Origin: Arenicola marina | Lineage: Eukaryota; Annelida; Polychaeta; Arenicolidae | Direction of reading: 5' to 3' | Assembly: GCA_964019135.1 (NCBI GenBank) | Contig: OZ025258.1 | Location: 1,054,001-1,118,000, forward strand | Length of the DNA stretch: 64,000 nucleotides | Shown here: piece by piece, positions 23,001-35,000 of the stretch | Layout of the letters: each line of letters begins with the position of its first letter | Numbering within the stretch: position 1 is the stretch's first letter | The notes under the pieces: model-generated | Database searches by the model: none | The model's input: the letters and a program-made list of their open reading frames with translations, nothing else | What the model was told of the DNA's origin: nothing | Position numbers and translations under genes: made by a program

Positions 23001-26000
23001 GCGGAGGAGGGGGCGGCAACCCTACAGGAGTCAGTGATGCATGAGTCGGCAGCTTTGTCCGGGCCTGGCAGGGCCAGAAACCAGGCCCCAATCACAAGTC
23101 GGTGGCGCGCGAAGGTGGGGGGGGGCGTGGGTGAGGGTGGGGGGCAGGGATGGGGGGGGGGAGGGGGTACAGGATGGGGGTTACGGAAAGGGGCGCCGTA
23201 CCGGCAGCGACCTGACGGTGACGGAGAGACAACAACAGAGCTCGGCTAACATCGGCTGGGCTCGGGGTGGTGTGTTGGCGGCGGGAGGCCAGGCCGCCCA
23301 CGCCCGCCATGTAGAGACGCCCCGCTGGGCTGGCCGGCCTGAGTGGCCGTCGCCCGGCGACCCCTGCCCTCACAGACTGCCGCTTACAACACACGCCTGG
23401 CCAGCGCGCGGTGCGGATCGATAAGCTTGGCCGAGCCGCGCGGACCAGCGGGGGGAGCGGTGCCGGGGCGGGGGGGCAACTGGGGGGAGTCTGGTCACTG
23501 TGGCAACCTGCACTGTGCTGCACTCACGCTGGCCGACTGCACTCACGCTGGCCGACACTGTTATCGCGGTCCCAAGGTGAAGGTCACATTGCGTGTTTTT
23601 TTCCTTCTATTTCCATTCTGGGGTCACTTGGCGGAGCGATCCAAAGGTAAGGGGGGTGGGGGGGCCCGTCCCGAGCAGAACCACACGACCAAGGCCGCCC
23701 GCCAGGCTCGCAGGCCGCCCCGCCAGGCTCGCAGGCCGCCCCGCCAGGCTCGCAGGCCGCCCCGCCAGTGCTCCCCAATAACGCCACACAACAACAGCGC
23801 ACCCACCCGCCTCGGTGCGCGCAGCAGTACATCAATCGACTAGCACGGTGAAGCCCGCCATGAGCACGCCTCGGGGTGGGAGGCGGTGCAAACAGGGCAT
23901 CTCTGGCTGAGTCTCGATGGTCGCTACTCAGCTGTAACCAGGACTAGCAGGGTGAGAGGGGGGGAAAAAGGTGGGGCACGGGTGGGGGAAAAAGGCGGGG
24001 CACGGGTGGGGAAAGGCGGGGGGAGGGGCGGGATGGCGGGGGGGGGGGGGAGGGACGGGGGCGGGAGGGGGAGGAAAGGATGGGGAAATGGTCGGGAAAG
24101 GGCGGGGCGGGTGTGGAGAGAGGACCGGGAGAGGGTGCTGAGAGAGTGGGTGGGGAAAGGCCGGGATGCTCTTTCGTCTGTCTTCCAGACACGCTCTCCC
24201 CTAAACGGAACAAACAATTACCATTTTCCTCCGTTACAAAATATCGCCACAATGAACAGAATCACTTCCCAGCAACAAACCACTAGGGGCTGCAACAATG
24301 CCCGGGACACCCCTTCCTTAGCCTGTCCCGCTGCCGGGCATGGACAGGGAGAACAGCAAGCCGTCCCCTGCACCACCGTGCCGGCGGGGCTTGGGGGGTG
24401 GGGAGGGGCGTGCTGTCCCCAAGTCACAGGGGAGGGTGGGGCAGAGCGATTCTCCACTAGGAGTCAATATATTGTGTCCGGCATGCGTTTTTTTTTCTGG
24501 GCCAAAGATCGGATGCCAGACAGCTGGCGAGGACAGGATGAGCGAGGCTGGCTGACATACACTGGGGCCCCGGCACCTCGCGGCTGGCGCACCGGCCGCC
24601 TCATGGCGGGCCACCACGTGTAGACGGCCAGGGTGTCAGGTGAAGGGGGCCGGGCTCTACACCGCCACGGCAGCACCAACGGGGAAAGCGCCCAACGACC
24701 CTCCTCCCTCCCTCCCTTGCCACTCGTCACCCCCCATATCGACAGTGGGGTGGTAATCCGTCTCGTCCTGAAAACAGGCCAGTTTGGCGCTGCTGCAGAG
24801 CTGATTATATATTGCACTTAACCTAAATGTGTACCCCCCTTGCCCCCCACCCCACTCCCCACACAGATGACTCCCTCTGTGGCCCCCCAACTCACCTCCC
24901 TCACCCACACACACAGCTGACTCCCCCACCCCCACCCCACCCCAACCACACAGCTGACTCCCCCTGTGGCCCCCAACTCGAACCACCCGGTCAGGACCAC
25001 ATGGACAAGCCGCGGATGGACTGACGGAAATAGGGGAAGCGGAGAGATAGCCGGCGACCTTCACCTAGCACTAAGACCTCCCCGAGCACAGATGTTTGTG
25101 CCAACTGCACTGTTTATAAATGCCAGACTGGAGAGAGTGAGTGTCAGTAGCGGTGCATTGGCAAGCGGCCAGCACGGTCTCCCTGGCTGGCCCGCCGAGC
25201 CCGCACCGCACACAGTCCACAGCCGGCGACACAAATCAATCCCACGCCACGGAAATAGCGAATCCTTGCGATCATACACACAAGAAACGTGGACCCGGCC
25301 AAAAGAGGGGTGTACAGGTTGGAATATGTCGGTGCAGCGGCATAACGTTGCAATGGACCAGTCCAAAAGAGGGGTGTACAGGTTGGGAAGATGTCGGTGC
25401 AGCGGCATAACGTTCCAATGGACCCGTCCAAAAGAGGGGTGTACAGGTCAGAAAGTGTGGCTCAGTGGCATAAAGCTGTGATGGACCCGTCCAAAAGAGG
25501 GGTAGCAGGGCGGTGCTGGGAACAGGGCTGGAGGGAGCGGCGTGGCCGAGCGGGCGGGCTGCTATCGGGTGATGTCAGCCGCCACCCCGACCCCCACCCC
25601 CAGTGCCGCTCTGGCCGGGGTCCGAGATAGCCCCACGCCGCTCGCCTTGCAAGGGCCGTCTCTACATACCGACCATCACACAAGGAAAAAAACAAGAACA
25701 CTTAATGGTGTTGTGCCTGCGCGCTGGGGAGAACGGTCTGCGTCCGACTGCCGGCGACTGCAGCAGGGTTGGCGTTAAAGGGGTTGGAGGGGGTTGGAGG
25801 GGGTTGGAGGGGGTTAGAGGGGTTGGAGGGGGTTAGAGGGGGTTAGAGGGGTTGGAGGGGGGGCGATGTGGGTGCACGTCAGCAGCAAAGTAAACAACAA
25901 CAAACCCAAAAACATGTCAGGATAGGCTCTTTGGCCAGAACTAAGTGAAGTATAGTTACGAGGAAGCTCTCTCCAACAAGAAGAGAATTCACGATCGACG

Positions 26001-29000
26001 GGCCTTCAGAACAACTAAAGGAACAGCAGGACAGACTTTTGGACTAACTAAAGAGAAATATTTGGAGATTCACAAAAAACCTTTGAACAAAACAAAACAA
26101 AAATTCTAGACATGTTGGTTTAACCAAAGACAAATCATGATAAACATTTGAACAAACCAAAGAAAAATAATCCAGTCATGTTGGTTTAACCAAAGAGAAA
26201 TTATGACAACATTTTAACTAACCAAAAGAGAAATCATGACAACATTTTAACTAACCAAAGAAAATGCATGACAGAAATCTTGATATACATGTAGCCCTGT
26301 TGGCTTAACCAAAGCAAAATCATCAGAAACGATCTAGCCGTGTTGGTTTACCAGAAAAAAAATCATGCTAGAAGTCATGATCTAGCCCTGTTTGTGACAA
26401 TGACAGATAGGACTGATGAGAAAATTTGACCCACTAAACTTTAAAACTTATAAAGCCAACAAAATGACTGAAACATGACTGATGATCACATTGTCACAAT
26501 GACTGAAACAGAACTGACCACATTGTCACAATGACTGAAACAGAACTGATAACATTGTCACAATGACTGAAACATGACTGATGACATTGTCACAATGACT
26601 GAAACATGACTGATGACAACAATGACTGAAACAGGACACCTAGTAACATTGTCACAATGACTGAAACAGAACTGATAACATTGTCACAATGACTGAAACA
26701 TGACTGATGACAACAATGACTGAAACAGGACACCTAGTAACATTGTCACAATGACTGAAACAGAACTGATAACATTGTCACAATGACTGAAACATGACTG
26801 ATGACAACAATGACTGAAACAGGACACCTAGTAACATTGTCACAATGACTGAAACAGAACTGATAACATTGTCACAATGACTGAAACATGACTGATGACA
26901 TTGTCACAATGACTGAAACATGACTGATGACAACAATGACTGAAACAGGACACCTAGTAACATTGTCACAATGACTGAAACATGACTGATGACAACAATG
27001 ACTGAAACAGGACACCTAGTAACATTGTCACAATGACTGAAACAGAACTGATAACATTGTCACAATGACTGAAACATGACTGATGACAACAATGACTGAA
27101 ACAGGACACCTAGTAACATTGTCACAATGACTGAAACAGAACTGATAACATTGTCACAATGACTGAAACATGACTGATGACATTGTCACAATGACTGAAA
27201 CATGACTGATGACAACAATGACTGAAACAGGACACCTAGTAACATTGTCACAATGACTGAAACATGACTGATGACAACAATGACTGAAACAGGACACCTA
27301 GTAACATTGTCACAATGACTGAAACAAAACTGATAACATTGTCACAATGACTGAAACATGACTGATGACAACAATGACTGAAACAGGACACCTAGTAACA
27401 TTGTCACAATGACTGAAACAGAACGGATAACATTTTCACAATGACTGAAACATGACTGATGACAACAATGACTGAAACAGGACACCTAGTAACATTGTCA
27501 CAATGACTGAAACAAAACTGACAACATTGTCACAATGACTGAAACAGAACTCATAATAACATTGTCACAATGACTGAAACATGACTGATGATAACATTGT
27601 CACAATGACTGAAACATAACTGATAACATTGTCACAATGACTGACACAGGACTGATGATAACATTGTCACAATGACTGAAACAGGACACCTAATAACATT
27701 GTCACAATGACTGAAACAGGACTGATGATAACATTGTCACAATGACTGAAACAGGACTGATAACATTGTCATGATGACTGAAACAGGACTGATGATAACA
27801 TTGTCACAATGACTGAAACAGGACTGATGATAACATTGTCACAATGACTAAAACATGACTGATGATAACATTGTCACAATGACTGAAATAGGACTGATGA
27901 TAACATTGTCACAATGAGTGAAACAGGACTCATGATAACATCTGATCACCAATAACCTGATAACAGCGCTATGATTCTGTTCCCATGATGGTACTGATAC
28001 TGGCCACTGCAGACCCTGAGTGGTAATGCCGGGGACAGCTAGCCTGCCTGCCACTAGCGTAGGTGTTGCTTTCCGTGGTTCCCTGGCCTCATCAGGTTGT
28101 GTTCAGCTCGACCCACCTTGCGAGGGACTAGTCCAGATGGGGCCTGGTATACTGGTACCTGGTGCCCCTCCGCCGCGCCGGTGTACGTCACCGTGCTCTG
28201 ACGCCTCCTGGTGACGGCGGGCGACACAGCGCGGCGGGCGGAGGGGTGGGGGGGGAGGAGGGGGTGGGAGGCGGCCCACGGGTCGGTATCGGTTCAACGC
28301 CGCGCGCCGCCGCCGGCCTCTAACCGCGGTACAGCCGGCGCGGAGCCAAGAGGGGAGGAGGGGGGTTCTAACGGCTTGCGTTCAGAGGAGGAGGGAGGGG
28401 GGGGCCGGATAGCAAACCGTTCACGTTTACTCTACAGGGTCAACAACCCGTAGCAGGAAGTGAAGAGCGAAGAACGGGTGACGTCATACAACCAATACAT
28501 TCATCTTCTCTCATATCGCCACACGGACACTCGTCACAAGTCACACGATACCACGTCACAAGTCAGTGACCTGCGTATCGGCTCTTTGTAACTTTGTTTA
28601 CTCTTAGAGTAGTGACCTGCACATTACCTCTTTGTGACTGTTTATTCTGTAAGGAGCCAGTGACCTGCACATTACCTCTTTGTGACTTTGTTTATTCTGT
28701 AACGAGCCAGTGACCTGCACATCGCCTCTTTGTGACTTTGTTTACTCTGTAATGAGTCAGTGACCTGCACATCGCCTCTTTGTGACTTTGTTTACTCTGT
28801 AATGAGTCAGTGACCTGCACATCGCCTCTTTTTGACCTTGTTTACCCTTAGAGTAGTGACCTGCACATCGCCTCTTTGTAACTTCGTTTACTCTGTAAGG
28901 AGCCCGTGACCTGCACATCGCCTCTTTGTGACTGTTTACTCTGTAACGAACCAGTGACCTGCACATAGCCTCTTTGTGACTTTGTTTATTCTGTAAGGAG

Positions 29001-32000
29001 CCAGTGACCTGCACATCGCCTCTTTGTGACTTTGTTTAGTCTGTAACGAGCCAGTGACCTGCACATCGCCTCTTTGTGATTTTGTTTACTCTGTAATGAG
29101 TCAGTGACCTGCACATCGCCTCTTTGTGACTTTGTTTACTCTGTAATGAGTCAGTGACCTGCACATCGCCTCTTTGTGACTTTGTTTACTCTGTAATGAG
29201 TCAGTGACCTGCACATCGCCTCTTTGTGACTTTGTTTACTCTGTAATGAGTCAGTGACCTGCACATCGCCTCTTTGTGACTTTGTTTATTCTGTAACGAG
29301 CCAGTGACCTGCACATCGCCTCTTTGTGACCTTTATCAATCTGTAATGAGTCAGTGACCTGCACATCGCCTCTTTGTGACCTTTATCAATCTGTAATGAG
29401 TCAGTGACCTGCACATCGCCTCTTTGTGACCTTCGTCACTCTGTAACAAGTCAGTGCCGTCTGGAGTGCCTCATCATGGATGCTTATAACGGTTCGGGAC
29501 AGACACATTGCATCACCTTCGGCCTTAAGACAGCATTACACTGCCGACCTTCACCCTGCCGCTTCGGTGCAGAGAAAAACTCTACTACTGGGGAGTCCAG
29601 CTGCTGTTTATGCTGAACTTGTAACGCTGGAGTCGCACCAGGCAGACAAGACCCCAATACTGTGGGTTCAGGGATGGGGCACCACACCTTCCTAAAGAAA
29701 GACAGTCATCTAGTCGTATCCCTCTATAGTTAGGATAGATCCCCGGCTGCCGGGTTGGCCGAGCAGCCCTCCCTTGTGTAACGAGGGCTAAACTGGGCCA
29801 AAATTCCTTCCGGGACAACGAAATTGGATGATGGCGTTGGATGATGGCGTTGGATGATGGCGTTGGATGATGGCGTTGGATGATGGCGTTGGATGATGGC
29901 GTTGGATGATGGCGTTGGATGATGGCGTTGGATGATGGCGTTGGATGATGCGCCAGGTGCCGGGCGCGGACACACGACTTGTTATCAGCAGCTCTCTGTG
30001 CTGACTAACTGAGCTAGTGATGTCCCCCCTTCTTGCGATATCCGCAAGGCCGTCACACAGGTTTTTTTAAACAGAACAAACACCGTATCAATAAAAACAC
30101 CCCTTTTGTGAGAAACCTAACTCAGTAACAGCAGCCATAACAATACCAAAGCAAGAACAATCATATCAAACATATATTTATGTAAAAACACCCATATGAA
30201 AAACAACCCATAATGAGGACACTTCCATGAATAACACACATATCATATTTCTGCGTGAACCCATAAATAGAACACCCCCTTTGATAAGCACACCCATAAT
30301 CAATAATAACAAAGTCACTGCGAGGAAAACGTGGACAAAGTTCTTATCGCCCTTATTTTGGTTTTCGCCATTGGGATAGGGGTGCCACGGGGGTGCTCTG
30401 GGGGGATGGGGGCGAGGGGGGGGGCCCACCTGTTGTTGGTAGTGCTGAGGCCGGTACATGGCAGTGTCGTAGCCCGCTGCCACAGGCGGTCCCTGGGGGT
30501 AGCGGGCCGGGTCAGTCACCGTCACGTGGTAGTCCTGGTGGGTGAGGGCCGCACCCCCAGCAGAGCCGGGACTCTGGGCCCGGGGTCGCTTGTAGGGGGA
30601 GCTGGCGCTGCCGTTCCTGCTCGTGGTGACCGTGTCCTGATGACCAGTGCTGTTGAGGCCTCTGAAATGCAAGCCACCGACGTTGTTAGCATGCGAGACG
30701 TGGAACATGGCTCCTGTACGCTTGGCGATGGCGTGCGAGGCCGGGGCGGCGGCGCCGGGGAGGGGGGGCGGCAGGCGCTCGCCGCCCGCCACGCTCCCCG
30801 CCACGGGGCCCAGGTGTACCGACATCGGGAGTGTACTGGGGCACTGCATGCCGTAGGCTGGGGGTGGGCGGGGGTCAGGTGATCCTCTGGCAGGTGGTGT
30901 TCGCGAGCGGGGGGACGGGGGTCCGCAGACGTCCTTCCCGAGATGGGGGGGGGGGGCGTCAGGCAGAATAGCCGGGTAACGATGACGGCAGGGCCCTGTA
31001 GTGGCCGTCGTGGATTTACTGCGATGCACGACACGCAGGCGACGACATCGTGCAGCGGCCGCCGCCAATGTCACCAATGTCGTGCCTCAGGCTGTCGGCT
31101 GTGCCGGCCAGAGGGAAGGGAGGCTGGCGTCACGCGGCCAACTTGGCCCCGGGTCACCGCAGCGGCTGGAGACACCAGGTCATGTGACGCACCGGCCGTG
31201 CCGGTGGCGTATGCCCCGGTCCGCGCCCGCTGCCTGCGAGTGTAGGGGCGCCACTGACGGCGCCACTGACGGCGACACCGCGCCACTGACGACACGGCGA
31301 CCCCGGCCAGGACGCCAGGCGGGTCCGGCAGAGAGCCAGTGAAGTCGGAGACACGATCCAGGACTGGCGGTGATGAGACAGCCAGTCGGACCAGACAAGG
31401 ATGATGGCATCCAGAGCGAGCAGGACCGGAAGAGGGCGTCCACAGGGCCGTGCAGCCCGTGCCAGGCGAGATGTCCCCGTGCGGCGGCCGCTGAGCGCCG
31501 TGCCAGTCAGCCAGGCGGCCTGCCAGCTGCAATGGACGACCAGCAGGCGGCAATCTCACCAGAAAAGCCACTGGGAAGGAACGTCTCTGTTGCCTGCCAC
31601 TCGCTACACGATGGCAGCCGATGTCAAGCCGCTAGCTCAGCACGGCGGCACCAAGGACCGCAGACACGCCACCCCCAACCCGCGTCCCCTCCCGCGCCAG
31701 CCGCACCCAGCCAGGAAGGGAAGGGCCGGGGAAAGAGAGACAGTCCTGCCGGGGACAGCTCTGCCGCACGATGAAGACCGCCCCTCCCCTCTCCCCGCCC
31801 CACTACCCCAGCGGCAGTGACAAGGCGACACCACGACGGATGGAGCCCTCGGCGACGCACACGCACACGACACGCGAGCAGCTCAGGGAGGCAGCAGGGC
31901 CAACGGGAAGACCCTGGCAACGCCTGGCATGGCGTGAGGAACGTCACCATAGTAACCGACCCTGGTTTGATTCCTGGAATTGTAAGAGGGGGGCGCTGGG

Positions 32001-35000
32001 GGGAGCGGAGCGGCCTGGAGCGGCCACTTGTCTACATCTTTGGCGGGGTGGGGGTGGGGGGGGGCAGACACACGTCTCCCCCCGCCAGACCCCGGTGACG
32101 GCATTGCCACCTGTGAGGTCGTGGTACAGCAGGCGTCAGAGGAAGACGACGGCAGCCAGGGACGCCAGCCAGGGACGCCAACCAGGGACGGCCGCCCACG
32201 CTGTCTCCCAGAGGCGCACCAAGGTCACCTCGCCGCCAAAGCAAACAACACGGACCCTTTGACAGTTAAGGTCAAGTTCGCGCACGGCCTTGATCCATGA
32301 AAAACGATTGTATAGCCTGACTGGAGACCCAGGGGTGGCAGTGCAGCCATTTTAGGGCATATTATGGAAGGCGCCCTGGTGGCTGGAATGCTCGACTGAG
32401 CGAGGGAGGGGTCCACACCAAAAACTCTGTCCACACAAAAGAATGCAATGCACATAAAAGGGTCTCCACTAAAAAATAAGAAGGGAGCAAGTGATCCCCC
32501 CCCCCCGCGGAAATAACCAAAACTGCTGCAATAATGAGTGACTTCTCCGTCAGCTTAATACTATACTTTTGTGCTTTTGGTGATATTTGATTTAGACATA
32601 CCAAGACAAGATGCATTACACTTTTTTCCTGCTTCCTTTATCTTGCCTTTCATATATCCACAACCCTTGATTTGTCAAGTTCAAGTGTGACTCAACAAGT
32701 GGCTTACCAGGGGCTTTTGTTATCACAGATAATGTCAGTTGATAAGCCACATTTACACATTTAGCTGGTAAATACTGGTGGTGACTTTCATACGTTAGGA
32801 GGGGTTTTGCTTTCTGTGTCTTGCCAGAATTAGCAAAAGAGGATATAACAATAATAGTAGTTTCTTACTCACTTGTTGCACTGAAATATTTTCTTGTCAC
32901 TTCTTTTATAGAAATCTTACCAAATAATAAGTACTTGGTTTTACATGTTTAGTACAAGGGCAGGCAATCCCTTGTTGTAACTTGGACGTTAATTTGATTA
33001 GACTATAATTAAACAATGACCCCTCCACGCCCCCTAAGTTGGTGGATATAGGCATGTTTTATTTAGCTCTAGCCCAGCTGGTGGACTACTATACCAACTA
33101 AATATAGGGACTCTTCCCAGACCTGGCAGCCTTATTACACATACGTTGCCCAGGCCAAACATACTACAAATCATATACAGCTCTCAGAAAATCAGAAAAA
33201 CCTATGACAGGGGAGCGGGGGTGGGGGGGGGGGGGGGGAAGGGGGAGAGAGATCAGCAGTTATTCAGCCCAAAATACAGATACATCTTTTTTGACCCTGG
33301 AAGTAATTAGGTAGGAACATTTGGATTGATTTCTTAAGATGCATAAATTTTTTATTTGCCAAATGCAAGAGGCCTCTCAATATACCAGCAGCCACCATCA
33401 CCTACTGACGAAACAATCAATCCTGGTAAAATACCATCAAGTGAAACTGGAGCTGCAGTGTATGGACCTGGTCATGACAACACTTGTCTTCTTATTTGCA
33501 GTGAGCATAAACTTAAATCATTGTGACAATTACCAAGTCGATACTGTTGTTAATTATGCAATGATTCTTCATAAGTGACAGGCCTAGATATATCAATGGA
33601 TTGAGGGCCTGTTTTGTCTAACGAAACGTTAATTACCATGCAAGTATTCATATCTTTATCAGCTTTGTGTACGTGTTTAATCACACAAATGGCTTTTAAT
33701 GTGTGGTGCAAGTCAAGAACAGAGAGCACATGATTCATACTGCTTAAGACACCCAATCAGTTTGTGATTAGGTACTAACACTAAATGCATAATAAACATA
33801 TTATACCATGGGTAAAGCCAGACACTCATCTTGTTTTAGTTTAGTTCAAATCAATTAATACAAAAATGACCTTTAGTTATAACTGCTAATGCCTTTCTAG
33901 GGAAAGAATCAAAGTCACATTTAATCAATCTTGCATTTAGTTGCTTTTATTTAAATGATTGGTCAAACAGTAAAGGTTGCTTTGCTTCGGCTATTAATTT
34001 TGGACAAAATAAGCCACATTGCATCAATACAAACTTTCTCACACTCTGGCATCAGTGGTCAAGGTTGACACCTTGAAAAGCCTGTCCAATGTTTTACAGG
34101 TCAGAACATGTGATCTCAACACTTCAGTATGGTACCAGGCCTCTTAACTTTGGGTGAACACAAAGTAACATTTAGACTATCAGTATATCAAATAATACCG
34201 GTAATCAAATTGATCGTTTTGCTGCTGCCACTGGTTTCTCACTGTGCACAATGAACCATCCATGTTCATGATAGCTATCAACATTTTCTAATGCTGTGGA
34301 ACAGAGTTTGACATGGCCAACTGCAAACAGATTGAGCACTGCATACAGACTACAGATATTTAGACCCAGACCACAAATTGGGAAGCCAGCACTTTAGAAT
34401 GTCAGTCATAGAACTATTTCCTGAGGGATGCACTGCCAATTCTGACATAGCGTATAGTCGGCACAGAATATGTCAGTAACCAGTACTACCCAGTAACACA
34501 TCAATCAATTATTTTGGCAACAGTCAATTTCCATCAGTCAATTTCCATCCCCTCCCACCCCCTTGCCATGGTCACTTGAATCGGCAAAATGCTGTATTTA
34601 AAGCTGTACCACAACTTTGTGGTAAAACCCAGAAAGTGCATCATGCAACTTCCTAATAGTAGCTGCGGCTTCAAAAATGCAGTTTACAGTATATGCATTT
34701 TGTACACAGAAATAATGCTGTCCACTCATCTTAGGCCTGATATTAGACCATTTCATAGGCCTACTTCTTTTAACTAATGAAAACGCAGTTATATGACCTT
34801 CACCTTATAACATCACATAAAAATATAGCTGTCAATACACTTTTGTCTGCTATACTTTATCATGGTTATGCTAGAGACTATCATATTGTGCTGTTATTCA
34901 ATAAGATACACTTACAAGTTAGTTAAAATCATAAAGTTCTTGTGTAAAGATGTACATAAATGCATAAAATATAGCTGCAAATAGTGCACAGACATAATTC

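Noticed and set aside
23416-23427. ATCGATAAGCTT, identical to a common plasmid polylinker segment
   Set aside because: Flanking bases do not continue as vector on either side, so a chance match is more likely than contamination.
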